A DNA stretch of 64,000 nt from Kitasatospora aureofaciens (GCF_001188955.3 NZ_JPRF03000015.1:1-64000), one strand, 5' to 3'. Positions 32,684-41,942 are shown, counted from the first letter of the stretch. Program-made: numbers and translations. Notes: generated from the letters alone by a model not told the origin.

Positions 32684-33029
32684 GTGGGGGCTCCGATTCG
32701 CGGTGCGCCCGCCGCCCGGGCCGGTGGGGGCCGGATCCGTCGGCAGTGGCGCGCGGTGGGGGCCGCCCCGGCCAGGCCGGGGCGGTGTGGTGCCCCTGAG
32801 CTTCGACCCGCCCGGGCCCGTGGCGGATGATGTCAACCGGCGATAGCCCGGCCGCATACGGCGGCGGTCCGTCGGCCGCGCGGAGACCCGGCCCCCCGCA
32901 CGACCGCCCGCGCGGAGACGCGACCGCCCGCACGACCGCCCGTATAAAGGCCCGGGCGGGCCGTCGGCGCGCCCGCGATCTCCTGTCATGTCCTTGGCGA
33001 TGCGGTGCGCCGACGTCTATGCTCCCGTC
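32684..33029. other. 346-bp divergent promoter region, snapalysin 2 / LysR
   Basis: It contains the shared 28-bp motif (32824-32851) and, nearer the LysR gene, a GTATAAAGG stretch at about 32941. No coding sequence was seen. Confidence 0.7.
32824..32851 (-). promoter_or_regulatory. SnpR-type promoter/operator motif 2
   Basis: Same arrangement as the motif at 31824 with a single substitution (CGCCGG against CGCGGG), 141 bp upstream of the snapalysin 2 start. Confidence 0.65.
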
Positions 33030-34013
33030 GTGGAGCTGGACGTGAGACACCTGCGGGTGCTGTGCGCGATCGCCGACACCGGCAGCCTCCGCAAGGCCGC
33101 GCTCCAACTCGGCATGACCCAGCCCTCCCTCACCACCCAGCTGCACCGCATCGAACGGGCCATCGGCGGAACCCTGTTCACCCGCGAGCAGACCGGCAGC
33201 CGGCCCACCGCGCTCGGCCACTCCGTGCTGTCCCGGGCCCGGCCGGTGATCACCGAGATGGCCGCCCTGGTGGCCGCCGCCCGCCAGGAGGCCCGGGACA
33301 CCACCGGACCCGGCCGCCAGCGCCGGCTGCGGATAGGCAGCGTCGGCAGCCGGGCGGTGGCCGCCTGGCTGCGCCGGGTGCACGAGCGGCTGCCGGACAC
33401 CGACACCACCATCCACGTCGACGTCTCCGCCAGCGCGCTGCTGCGGATGGTCGCCGCCGACCAGCTGGACGTGGCCTTCGTGTACGAGTGCGAGGGCTTC
33501 CCGCTGCGCGTGCCGCCGGACGCCGAGCACCGGGTGCTGATGGCCCGTGAGCCGCAGTTCGTCGCGCTGGCCGCCGGGCACCCGGCCGCCGCCCGCCCGG
33601 TCGTCCACCTGTCCGACCTCGCCGAGGACACCTGGATGGTCGACCCGACCGCCGACCACGAGTACGCCGCGATGCGCCGGGTGTTCAGCGAGGCCGGGCT
33701 CAACCCCCGGGTGGTGCAGGTGCGGGACAACGCCACCGCCGCCGAGCTGGTCGCCTCCGGCGAGGCCGTCCGCCCCTGCCAGCCGACCTCGCTGCCCGGG
33801 CCCGGCACCGTGGTCCGCCCGGTGCATGGGGACCCGCTGGCCGTCCGGCTGCTGTTCACCTGGCGCCCCCGGGTGCTCAGCCAGCCCGCCCTGGACGCGC
33901 TGTACGGCGAACTGCGCGCCGCCTACCTGGATCTGGCCAAGGTCAACCCGGCCTACCTGGCCTGGCTGGCGCGGCACGAACCGGTGCTGCTGGAGCGGGT
34001 TCAGGCCTTCTGA
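33030..34013 (+). CDS. LysR-family regulator, probable snapalysin activator SnpR
   Basis: 327 residues. The N-terminal winged helix-turn-helix (ELDVRHLRVLCAIADTGSLRKAALQLGMTQPSLTTQLHRIER) is typical of LysR regulators, and the LRVLCAIADTGSLRKAA form is that of the Streptomyces protease activators SnpR/MprR. Residues about 100-300 form the two-lobed inducer-binding domain (LRIGSVGSRAVAAWL, then ADQLDVAFVYE). The GTG at 33030 was chosen because conserved sequence begins at V/M-E-L-D. Divergent orientation to a snapalysin gene and the duplicated upstream motif make it the likely activator of both proteases. Its 3' end overlaps the convergent LtrA-like gene by 13 bp. Confidence 0.9.
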   Translation: MELDVRHLRVLCAIADTGSLRKAALQLGMTQPSLTTQLHRIERAIGGTLFTREQTGSRPTALGHSVLSRARPVITEMAALVAAARQEARDTTGPGRQRRLRIGSVGSRAVAAWLRRVHERLPDTDTTIHVDVSASALLRMVAADQLDVAFVYECEGFPLRVPPDAEHRVLMAREPQFVALAAGHPAAARPVVHLSDLAEDTWMVDPTADHEYAAMRRVFSEAGLNPRVVQVRDNATAAELVASGEAVRPCQPTSLPGPGTVVRPVHGDPLAVRLLFTWRPRVLSQPALDALYGELRAAYLDLAKVNPAYLAWLARHEPVLLERVQAF

Positions 34014-35242
34014 GCCCCCGCGCCGCGGCCCTCCCGGACCGCCCGGCTCTCCCGGCCGTGGATCAGCACCCCCACCGCGACCATCAGCGCGCAGACCAGG
34101 CCCGCCGCCGGCACCCCGGATCCGCCCAGCGCGGTGCAGGCCAGCACCAGCACCGCCCCGGTCGGCGCCACCGACTGGGCGACCGGGCCGCGCTTGGTGT
34201 GCCGGGAGTGCAGGTACCAGACGGTGAACAGGTAGACCGCGGTCGGCACGGTGACCGTCGCGGTGGCGGCCGTCGCGGAGATCTCCGCCTTGTGCACGGC
34301 CGACTCCACCGCCACCTCCAGCCCGGTGCCGATCGCCGCCGCCGAGCCGAACACCAGGTAGTGCCCGTAGCCCCAGGCGAAGGCCTGCCGGTTGGAGCGC
34401 AGGTGCTCGTGGACGGGCCGGGCGAAGTAGATCCACCAGGCCGCGAAGCAGATCAGCAGTCCGCCGGCCGCCACCGGCACCAGCCGGCCCGGCTCCTCGT
34501 GCCCGTCCACCGCCGACTGCACCGCGACCGTCGCGGCGGCCACCGTCTCGCCGAGCACGATCAGGGTGAACAGCCCGTACCGCTCGGCGATGTGGTGCGG
34601 GTGCCAGGCGGTCTGCATCCGCAGTTCGGCGACCACCGGCACGGCCAGCTCGCACAGCACGCCGATCGGGACGACCACCGGGCGGGCGGCGTCCGGCAGC
34701 AGCAGCACGACCACCCAGCCGACCTGGCAGATCGTGATCCCCACCGCGTAGCGCAGCGCGACCCGGCGCGCCTCGCCCTGCTCGGCGGCCGCCGCGCGCA
34801 GCCACTGGGTGACCATCGCCAGCCGCATCACCACGTACCCGGTGATCGCCAGCGCCAGGTCCTGGGTGGCGAACAGCCTCGGCACCCCGGCGGCGAGGAT
34901 CAGCACGCCGGCGATCTGCACCAGCGTGGTGATCCGGTACGGCACGTCGTCGCAGTCGTAGGCGGAGGCGAACCAGGTGAAGTTCATCCACGCCCACCAG
35001 ATGGCGAAGAAGGCGAGCGCGTAGCCGCGCAGACCCTCGCCGTAGTGCCCGGCCGCGAGGGAGTGGGCGAGTTCGCGGCCGGCCTGGCCGACCGCGACCA
35101 CGAAGCAGAGGTCGAAGAAGAGTTCCAGCGGGGTGGCGACCCGGTGCGGCTCGTCGCGGTCGCGCGGGACCATCCGGCGCACCGGGGGCGGGTCGACGTA
35201 CTGCGCTCGGGGTGCCGCCGCCGCGGCGGGATCGCTGGTCAT
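34001..35242 (-). CDS. low temperature requirement protein A (LtrA)-like membrane protein
   Basis: 413 residues. After a Pro/Ala-rich cytoplasmic start, the signature HRVATPLELFFDLCFVVAVGQ (about residues 33-53) begins the LtrA domain, followed by about 11 hydrophobic segments. Further conserved elements are WWAWMNFTWFASAYDCDDVPYR and the central HHIAERYGLFTLIVLGETV. LtrA was linked to growth of Listeria at low temperature. Its molecular activity is unknown. ATG 35242 has GGAG 10 nt upstream, directly next to a run of ten C on the coding strand. Confidence 0.9.
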   Translation of the reverse strand: MTSDPAAAAAPRAQYVDPPPVRRMVPRDRDEPHRVATPLELFFDLCFVVAVGQAGRELAHSLAAGHYGEGLRGYALAFFAIWWAWMNFTWFASAYDCDDVPYRITTLVQIAGVLILAAGVPRLFATQDLALAITGYVVMRLAMVTQWLRAAAAEQGEARRVALRYAVGITICQVGWVVVLLLPDAARPVVVPIGVLCELAVPVVAELRMQTAWHPHHIAERYGLFTLIVLGETVAAATVAVQSAVDGHEEPGRLVPVAAGGLLICFAAWWIYFARPVHEHLRSNRQAFAWGYGHYLVFGSAAAIGTGLEVAVESAVHKAEISATAATATVTVPTAVYLFTVWYLHSRHTKRGPVAQSVAPTGAVLVLACTALGGSGVPAAGLVCALMVAVGVLIHGRESRAVREGRGAGAQKA

Positions 35243-35764
35243 CGGTGCTGCTCCGGGGGGGGGGAGGGGAGGGCGGGGGCGGGGCGGCGCGGCCCGGAGA
35301 GGGGTCGCCGTCCCGCATCCTGGCAGCGGCCCGGCCCGGGCGCACGCACCGGCGCGACGCGTGCACCGGCGCCCACACGGGCACGCGCACCAGTACGACA
35401 ACTCCGTTCGAAGCCGGGCGCGATGCCTTCGTGTGCCCCTTTTCTCCTTGCCGTCAGCGAGAGTTGACGCCCCGGTGCGCGAAGTGGGTGACAGCACGGC
35501 GGGTTTCCGGGCGCGCCCCGCGCGCTGCACCGCGACCGGCCGCGATGCCCCGCTAGATTCTTCCCCGGTTGGAAGCGAGCGCGGGCCCCCGGCGGGGCCC
35601 CACGACACGGGCGGCCTGCGGGCAACGCGGAAGGTCAAGGCCGGTGGCAGGACAGCGGGGGCGGCGCGGTCGACCCACCCGTGTCCGCACCACCGGCCTC
35701 GTGATCACCGCGCTGCTCGCCAGCGCCTGCCGTGCGGTCGCCCTCGCCGCCTCGGCGGCCCGGG
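35243..35764. other. 522-bp intergenic region
   Basis: It starts with a G10 tract (35255-35264) abutting the LtrA ribosome binding site. Further on, a plus-strand frame from GTG 35644 encodes a signal-peptide-like stretch (RVRTTGLVITALLASAC) but runs into the antisense of the next gene, so it is not annotated. Nothing else was recognised. Confidence 0.6.
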
Positions 35765-37468
35765 CTACTTCTCCCAGCCGATCTTGGCGTAGTCCGTGCT
35801 CCCCAGGCCGAACGCGCCCTCGTTCGCCAGGCCCTTGCGGGTCGCCACCACGACCGGCCGCTGGTAGAGCTCGACGGTGTGGCCGAGTTCCCAGATCTTC
35901 GCGTCCGCCTGGTTGTAGAGCTTCGCGGCCTCCGCCGGGTCGAGCGTGCCGGCGGCCTTCTTCAGCAGCGCGTCGATCTCGGGCGTGCCGAGTTTCGAGT
36001 AGTTGCCGAAGACGTTGTCGCCGACCGGCAGACGGAAGTTGGTGAGCGAGGTCGACAGCGGGAACGAGTCGGTGTTCCGCCAACTGGCGATCTCGAACTT
36101 GCCCGGGTTCACGTACTTGGTGAAGAAGTCGTTGGCGGGGACCTTGTCGAGGTCGACCTTCACCCCGGCGGCCAGCCACATCGCCGCCGCAGCAGTCGCC
36201 AGGTCCAACTGCGCCTGGGGGGTGGAGTCGTTGATCACCCAGTGCAGTTCCAGCTGCTGCCCGTCCTTGGTGCGCGGCTGACCGCTGCCCGCGTCCTTCC
36301 ACCCCGCGTCGTCGAGCAGCTTCCTGGCCGCGGCCAGGTCGAACTTCGCCCACTCACCGGAGTTGTCCTGGTAGCCGGCCTGGTTGGGCATGAAGATGTG
36401 GTTGCCGAGCGCCTTGAACTCCACCGGCACGCCGTTGTTCGCGATCTTGATCAACGAGGACCGGTCGAGCGCCTTGCCGAGCGCCTGGCGGACCTTCTGG
36501 TCCGCCAGGGCCCCGCCCTGGCCGAACGAGATGTGCACGTCGTCCCACGGACTGGCGGCCCGGATGACGGCGTCCTTGGCGCCCTTGAGCTGCCCGTACG
36601 CGGCGGCGGTGCCGGCCGTGGCGAGGTCGATCTCGTTGTTGAGGAACGCCTGGGTCGTCGCCGACTGGGACATCACCCGGAAGGTGATCCGGTCGAGTTT
36701 GGCCTTCGTCCCCCACCACGCCGGGTCCGGGACCAGGGTCAGGGTCTGGGCGGTCTTGTCCGCCGTCCCGATCTTCAGCGCTCCCGCCGTGATCGGGATC
36801 TTGTCCACCCAGGCCTGGTTGAAGTCCTGGGCCGTACCGATGCCGGCCGCCGGGATCAGCGGGCGGAACAGGTTCTGCCAGTCGGCGTACGGCTCGGAGA
36901 AGGTCACCTTGACCTCGGTCGGGTCCGCGCCCTGCTCGACGGAGGAGATGAGCTCGTAGCCGGAGGAGTCGGCGATGTTGTAGCCGTCCTTCTTGCCGTT
37001 GCTGGCCTCCCAGTCCGCCTTGAAGTCGAGGTAGCCCAGCGGCTTGCCGTCCGACCACTTCGCCTTGGGATTGAGCTTGTAGGTGATCACCTGCGGTGAG
37101 GTCGAGGTGATCTTCGCCTCCTGGAGATAGTCGGCGACGGGCTGGAAGTTCCCGGAGGCGTCGGTGGTGAAGAGATCGGGCTCCAGCGCACGCATGATTT
37201 CGACCGCGTCGCCGTACCTGCCGTCCACCTGGAACGGGTTCCACTGGGTGATCCACTGGTACAGCGGCAGACGCACCTCCCCGCCGTCCTTGACCTGGTC
37301 CAACGGCTTGGCGTTGATGTCCTGGGAGTCCTGTCTCGGCGGCTCGCTCTTGGCCACGTCACCCGCCGAACCGCCCCCGCCCGAGGTGCACGCGGTGACC
37401 GCGAGCGCGACGGCGACGGCGAGGGCGGTCGCCCGGCCGAGGCGGCGGGCCGTGGTGGAAGCGTCCAT
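35765..37468 (-). CDS. ABC transporter peptide-binding lipoprotein (SBP family 5)
   Basis: 567 residues. A lipoprotein signal peptide ends in AVTACTSG with Cys27 as the lipidated residue, followed by a Gly-rich tether. The body has the family 5 pattern: EIMRALEPDLF, then ITYKLNPKAKWSDGKPLGYLDFKADWEAS, then QKVRQALGKALDRSSLIKIANN, with FEIASWRNTDSFPLSTSLTNF near the end. It binds oligopeptides or a similar ligand outside the membrane and delivers it to the permeases encoded divergently from 37804. Actinobacterial relatives include the LpqW-like group, so the ligand may not be a peptide. ATG 37468 (residue 27 of the longest frame) is placed directly before the signal sequence. Confidence 0.92.
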   Translation of the reverse strand: MDASTTARRLGRATALAVAVALAVTACTSGGGGSAGDVAKSEPPRQDSQDINAKPLDQVKDGGEVRLPLYQWITQWNPFQVDGRYGDAVEIMRALEPDLFTTDASGNFQPVADYLQEAKITSTSPQVITYKLNPKAKWSDGKPLGYLDFKADWEASNGKKDGYNIADSSGYELISSVEQGADPTEVKVTFSEPYADWQNLFRPLIPAAGIGTAQDFNQAWVDKIPITAGALKIGTADKTAQTLTLVPDPAWWGTKAKLDRITFRVMSQSATTQAFLNNEIDLATAGTAAAYGQLKGAKDAVIRAASPWDDVHISFGQGGALADQKVRQALGKALDRSSLIKIANNGVPVEFKALGNHIFMPNQAGYQDNSGEWAKFDLAAARKLLDDAGWKDAGSGQPRTKDGQQLELHWVINDSTPQAQLDLATAAAAMWLAAGVKVDLDKVPANDFFTKYVNPGKFEIASWRNTDSFPLSTSLTNFRLPVGDNVFGNYSKLGTPEIDALLKKAAGTLDPAEAAKLYNQADAKIWELGHTVELYQRPVVVATRKGLANEGAFGLGSTDYAKIGWEK

Positions 37469-37803
37469 GAGGGTCCCCCTGGTGAGGTCTGTGGAACGGG
37501 AGTTGGGGCGCAGCAGGCATGACTTGGCTTGAGCATGGGCACTCAATCCGGCACCGAGCCAGAGGAACGTAACAGCGGATCAGATCCGCCACCAGGGGGA
37601 GGAGCGCACACCTGATCCAAAAGTCACGGGCCGCAACGCTGCCGCAACACCCCCGCCGTGCCGGGGTGCTTCACTCTGACCTGCGCTTTCCCCGACCCGC
37701 CCGTCCCGACCGCCGATTGACGCCCTGACCGGGCCCCGACCGAAGGCCACCACCCGATGCCCACCAGACGCGGCGGCCCCGTCCCCACCCCGGGCGGCCG
37801 TTG
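37469..37803. other. 335-bp divergent promoter region of the oligopeptide ABC system
   Basis: Between the binding protein (minus) and permease (plus) genes. It holds the inverted repeat at 37575-37589. No ORF with coding bias was found. Confidence 0.7.
37575..37589. promoter_or_regulatory. 7-bp perfect inverted repeat (operator candidate)
   Basis: GCGGATC-A-GATCCGC lies about 107 bp upstream of the binding protein start and 215 bp upstream of the permease start. It could be an operator for both units. Confidence 0.4.
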
Positions 37804-38784
37804 ATGCTCCGCTACCTCACCAAGCGGCTCGGCTACTACGCGGCGCTGCTGATCGCCGCCGTCTTCCTGGCGTACGCGATCTCCGCGAGCGCCCTCCAGC
37901 CCCGCACCTACTTCGACGCCAAGGTCCCGCGCCCGTCGGCCGAGTCGGTCGAGCACCAGCTCACCTCACTCAACCTGAACGACCGGACACCGGTGCTGGT
38001 GCGCTTCGGCCACTGGACCGGCGGTCTGCTCCACGGCGACCTCGGCCGGACCATCCACGACACCCCGGTCTCCGACGACTTCGGCCGCCGGGTCTGGGTC
38101 TCGCTGCGGCTGATGCTGCTGGGCAGCCTGCTGGGCATGCTCCTCGGCGTGGCCGCCGGGGCGTGGAGCGCGGTGCGCCAGTACCGGATCTCAGACCGGC
38201 TGCTCACCGTGCTGTCCTTCGTGCTGCTCTCCACTCCGGTCTTCCTCGTCGCGCTGTTCCTCAAGAACGGCGCGATCGCCGCGAAGGACGCGGCCGGCCA
38301 CGAGGTCGTCCCGTTCACCGGCTACGAGACCCCGGGACTGACCGGCGGACTCGGCGCCCACCTCGCCGACTGGGCGCTGCACCTCCTGCTGCCCACCGTC
38401 TCGCTCGCCCTCGGCGGCCTCGCCACCTACAGCCGCTACCAGCGCGGCACCATGCTCGACGTGCTCGGCTCCGACTACCTGCGCACCGCCGAGGCCAAGG
38501 GCCTCACCCGCCGCCGGGCCCTGCTCAAGCACGGGCTGCGCACCGCCGTGATCCCGATGTCGACCATGTTCGCCTACAGCTTCCTGGGCATCTTCACCGG
38601 CGCGATCTTCACCGAGACGATCTTCGGCTGGCACGGCATGGGCGAGTGGCTGATCCAGTCGATCAACGAACAGGACGTCAACTCCGTGGTGGCGATCAAC
38701 CTGTTCACCGCCGTCGTCGTGCTCGCCTCCGGCTTCCTGGCCGACACCCTGCACGCCGCCCTCGACCCGCGCGTGCGGTCCTGA
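37804..38784 (+). CDS. ABC transporter permease, DppB/OppB type
   Basis: 326 residues with six membrane segments. The first helix (KRLGYYAALLIAAVFLAYAISASAL) and the EAA loop near the end (DYLRTAEAKGLTRRRALLKHGLRTAVIPMSTMF) are those of the first permease of oligopeptide importers. The latter contacts the ATPase. A large extracytoplasmic loop lies between helices 1 and 2. It forms the transmembrane channel with the next gene product. A TTG directly before the ATG is an alternative start. No strong ribosome binding site was found. Confidence 0.93.
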   Translation: MLRYLTKRLGYYAALLIAAVFLAYAISASALQPRTYFDAKVPRPSAESVEHQLTSLNLNDRTPVLVRFGHWTGGLLHGDLGRTIHDTPVSDDFGRRVWVSLRLMLLGSLLGMLLGVAAGAWSAVRQYRISDRLLTVLSFVLLSTPVFLVALFLKNGAIAAKDAAGHEVVPFTGYETPGLTGGLGAHLADWALHLLLPTVSLALGGLATYSRYQRGTMLDVLGSDYLRTAEAKGLTRRRALLKHGLRTAVIPMSTMFAYSFLGIFTGAIFTETIFGWHGMGEWLIQSINEQDVNSVVAINLFTAVVVLASGFLADTLHAALDPRVRS

Positions 38785-38813
38785 CCGGAGTGAGCCGAGA
38801 TGAGTGAGCCGAG

Positions 38814-39800
38814 ATGACCGCCGTCGCCGCCGAACCCACCGACCCCGACTCCCCCGTCGGCCGCGCCGATCCCGCCGATCCCACCGGGCGGCCGAGGGCC
38901 ACCGGGCGCGGACGGCTCGTCCTGGCCCGGCTGCTGGCCGCCCGCGGGGCCGTCGCCGGAGCCGTCCTGATCCTGCTGCTGTTCGCGCTCGCCTTCGGCG
39001 GTCCGTACCTGACGCCCTGGGACTACGCCGCCCCGGACTTCAGCGCGCTGCACCAACCCCCCTCCGCCGAGCACTGGTTCGGCACCAACGGGGTCGGCCA
39101 GGACGTGTTCGCGCAGACCGTCCGCGGCCTGCAGAAGTCGCTGATCATCGGCCTGCTGGTGGCACTGTTCTCCACCGTGCTGGCCTCCGTGGTGGGAGCC
39201 TGCGCCGGCTACTTCGGCGGTTGGGCCGACCGGGCGCTGATGTTCCTGGTCGACCTGCTGCTGGTCTTCCCCAGCTTCCTGATCATCACCATCGTCTCGT
39301 CGCGGCTGAAGAGCGCCGGCTGGATCGCCTTCGTGCTGCTGCTCGCCCTGTTCAACTGGATGATCACCGCGCGGGTGGTCCGCTCGATGACCCTCTCCCT
39401 GCGCGAGCGCGAATTCGTGCGTGCCGCACGGTTCATGGGCGTGCGGCCGCTGCGGATCATCAGCCGGCACATCCTGCCGAACGTCGCCTCCTTCCTGATC
39501 ATCGACGCCACCATCGCGGTCGGCGGCGCGGTGATGAGCGAGACCGCGCTCTCCTACTTCGGCTTCGGGGTCAAGGCGCCGGACGTCTCGCTCGGCACCC
39601 TGCTCGCCGCCGGGACCAGCGAGGCCCCGGTGTTCCCGTGGATGTTCTACTTCGCGGCCGGACTGCTGGTGCTGTTCGTGCTCGCCGTCAACCTGGTCGG
39701 GGACGGGCTGCGCGACGCCCTCGACCCGACCGCCGGGGGCGCTCCCCGCCGCTCCCGCCGGTCCCCCCGCTCGCGTCGTTCGTGGAGGAAGCAGAAGTGA
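38814..39800 (+). CDS. ABC transporter permease, DppC/OppC type
   Basis: 328 residues. After about 40 flexible residues there are six membrane segments. HWFGTNGVGQDVFAQTVRGLQKSL in the first periplasmic loop and the EAA loop REREFVRAARFMGVRPLRIISRHILPNVASFLI are diagnostic for the second permease of the DppBCDF class. It starts 29 bp after the first permease. Its TGA overlaps the GTG of the ATPase gene. The basic C-terminal tail (RRSRRSPRSRRSWRKQK) is unusual and may simply reflect the coupled junction. Confidence 0.93.
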   Translation: MTAVAAEPTDPDSPVGRADPADPTGRPRATGRGRLVLARLLAARGAVAGAVLILLLFALAFGGPYLTPWDYAAPDFSALHQPPSAEHWFGTNGVGQDVFAQTVRGLQKSLIIGLLVALFSTVLASVVGACAGYFGGWADRALMFLVDLLLVFPSFLIITIVSSRLKSAGWIAFVLLLALFNWMITARVVRSMTLSLREREFVRAARFMGVRPLRIISRHILPNVASFLIIDATIAVGGAVMSETALSYFGFGVKAPDVSLGTLLAAGTSEAPVFPWMFYFAAGLLVLFVLAVNLVGDGLRDALDPTAGGAPRRSRRSPRSRRSWRKQK

Positions 39801-41869
39801 CCACCGCCGTCGAGACCCCGCTGCTCGCCGTCCGGGACCTGCGGGTGGACTTCGTCGGACCGCACGGCCCGGTGCCCGCCGTGCGCGGGGTGGACCTCAC
39901 CCTGCGGCGCGGCGAGACCCTCGGCATCGTCGGAGAGTCCGGCTCCGGGAAGTCCGTCACCGCACTGTCCGTGCTCGGGCTGCTGCCGGGCACCGCCCGG
40001 GTCGGCGGCTCGGTACGGCTCGACGGCCGGGAGCTGGTCGGCCTGCCCGGCAGGGAACTCGCCGCGATCCGCGGCCGCAGGGTCGCCATGGTCTTCCAGG
40101 ACCCGCTGTCCGCCTTCACCCCGGTCTACCGGATCGGCGACCAGATCGCCGAGGCGGTCCGGGTCCACCAGCCGGTCGACCGGGCCACCGCCCGCCGCCG
40201 GGCCGCCGAACTCCTCGACCTGGTCGGCATTCCGGCCCCCGACCGCGCCCTGGACAGCTTCCCCCACGAGTTCTCCGGCGGCATGCGCCAGCGCGCGATG
40301 ATCGCCATGGCCATCGCCAACGAGCCCGACATCCTGCTCGCCGACGAGCCCACCACCGCCCTGGACGTCACCATCCAGGCCCAGGTGCTCGACGTGCTGC
40401 GCACCGCCCGGGAGGAGACCGGCGCGGCCCTAGTCCTGGTCAGCCACGACCTCGGGGTGATTGCCGGGGCGGCCGACCGGGTCGCCGTGATGTACGCGGG
40501 CCGGGTGGTCGAGACCGCCGGGGTGGACGAGCTGTTCGCGGCCCCGCGTCACCCGTACACGCTCGGCCTGATCGGCGCGTTGCCCCGGTTGGACGGGCAC
40601 GGCGGTCCGCTCGTACCGATCCCCGGCGCCCCGGCGCCGATGTCCGAACTGCCGCCCGGCTGCCCGTTCGCCGCGCGGTGCCCGCTGGTGGAGGAGCGCT
40701 GCTCGGCGGCGGAGCCCGCGTTGAGCGGGGAGGACGGGCACCGGGCCGCGTGCGTGCGGTCGGCGGAGCTGGCCGGACGGCGGCCCGCGCCCAGCGAGGT
40801 GTACCCCGTGCCGGAGCTGCCGCCCGGGCCCTCCGGCGGCGACCGCGCCGGACGGGCGCCGGTGCTGTCGGTGAGCGGGCTCGGAAAAACGTTTCCGCTG
40901 CTCAAGGGCACGGTGTTCAAGCGCAAGGTCGGCGAGGTCTACGCGGTGGACGGCGTCGAGCTGGACCTCCGGGAGGGCGAGACCCTCGGCCTGGTCGGGG
41001 AGTCCGGCTCGGGCAAGTCCACCACGCTGTTCGAACTGCTGAAGCTGGGCGCCCCCGAGACCGGCCGGATCGAACTGCTCGGCCACGACACCGCGCGGCT
41101 CACCCGGGCCGAGGCCCAGCGGCTCCGGGCCGAGCTGCAGATCGTGTTCCAGGACCCGATGGCCAGCCTCGACCCCCGGATGCCGGTCGGCGACATCGTC
41201 GCCGAACCCCTGCGCGCCCAGCGCGCCCCGCGCGAGGAGATCGCCCGCCGGGTGCCCGAGCTGCTCCGCCAGGTCGGCCTCGATCCGGAGCACGCCGCCC
41301 GCTACCCGCACCAGTTCTCCGGCGGGCAGCGCCAGCGCATCTCCATCGCCCGGGCACTCGCCGTCCGGCCGAAACTGCTGGTCCTGGACGAACCGGTCTC
41401 CGCCCTGGACGTCTCGATCCAGGCCGGCGTGCTCAACCTGCTGCAACAGCTCAAGGCCGAACTCGGCCTGTCCTACCTGTTCGTCTCGCACGACCTCTCG
41501 GTGATCCGGCACCTCGCCGACCGGGTCAGCGTGATGTACCTCGGACGGACGGTCGAACAGGGCGAGGTCTCCGCCGTCTTCGACCACCCCCGCCACCCCT
41601 ACACCCGGGCCCTGCTCTCCGCCGTCCCGCTGCCCGACCCGGCCGCCGAGCGCGCCCGCGACCGCATCCTGCTGGCCGGCGACCCGCCCTCCCCCACCGA
41701 GCGCCGCACCGGCTGCGCCTTCCGCACCCGCTGCCCGCTCTACGCCGGGCTCCGGGACACGGCGGCCCGGGAACTCTGCGAGCGGGAGCGGCCGACGCTG
41801 GACGACCGGGCGGGGGTGGACCACGGGTTGGAGGTGGACCACGGGGCGGCCTGCCACCACCCGCAGTGA
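39797..41869 (+). CDS. fused double ATP-binding protein of oligopeptide ABC transporter (DppD-DppF fusion)
   Basis: 690 residues in two ATPase halves. Half 1 has Walker A GESGSGKSV near residue 46, signature FSGGMRQRAMIAMA, and Walker B ILLADEPT. Half 2 has Walker A GESGSGKST near 405, signature FSGGQRQRISIARA, and LLVLDEPVSALD. Each half ends with the oligopeptide ATPase C-terminal domain containing four cysteines (half 1 CPFAARCPLVEERC; half 2 CAFRTRCPLYAGL with later CERERP), which holds an Fe-S cluster in OppD/DppD proteins. Fusion gives a single polypeptide that powers the importer. The GTG at 39797 overlaps the upstream stop (GTGA). Confidence 0.95.
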   Translation: MTTAVETPLLAVRDLRVDFVGPHGPVPAVRGVDLTLRRGETLGIVGESGSGKSVTALSVLGLLPGTARVGGSVRLDGRELVGLPGRELAAIRGRRVAMVFQDPLSAFTPVYRIGDQIAEAVRVHQPVDRATARRRAAELLDLVGIPAPDRALDSFPHEFSGGMRQRAMIAMAIANEPDILLADEPTTALDVTIQAQVLDVLRTAREETGAALVLVSHDLGVIAGAADRVAVMYAGRVVETAGVDELFAAPRHPYTLGLIGALPRLDGHGGPLVPIPGAPAPMSELPPGCPFAARCPLVEERCSAAEPALSGEDGHRAACVRSAELAGRRPAPSEVYPVPELPPGPSGGDRAGRAPVLSVSGLGKTFPLLKGTVFKRKVGEVYAVDGVELDLREGETLGLVGESGSGKSTTLFELLKLGAPETGRIELLGHDTARLTRAEAQRLRAELQIVFQDPMASLDPRMPVGDIVAEPLRAQRAPREEIARRVPELLRQVGLDPEHAARYPHQFSGGQRQRISIARALAVRPKLLVLDEPVSALDVSIQAGVLNLLQQLKAELGLSYLFVSHDLSVIRHLADRVSVMYLGRTVEQGEVSAVFDHPRHPYTRALLSAVPLPDPAAERARDRILLAGDPPSPTERRTGCAFRTRCPLYAGLRDTAARELCERERPTLDDRAGVDHGLEVDHGAACHHPQ

Positions 41870-41942
41870 CCACGTGGCGTGATCGCCCGAATGCGATTCG
41901 GCGGATCGGGCCGGCGGCGTGTACTGTCTTCCACGTCAGCAG

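Noticed and set aside
31938..35390. 1150-codon open frame on the minus strand
   Set aside because: It mixes antisense LysR sequence and out-of-frame snapalysin and LtrA sequence, with no conserved motif.
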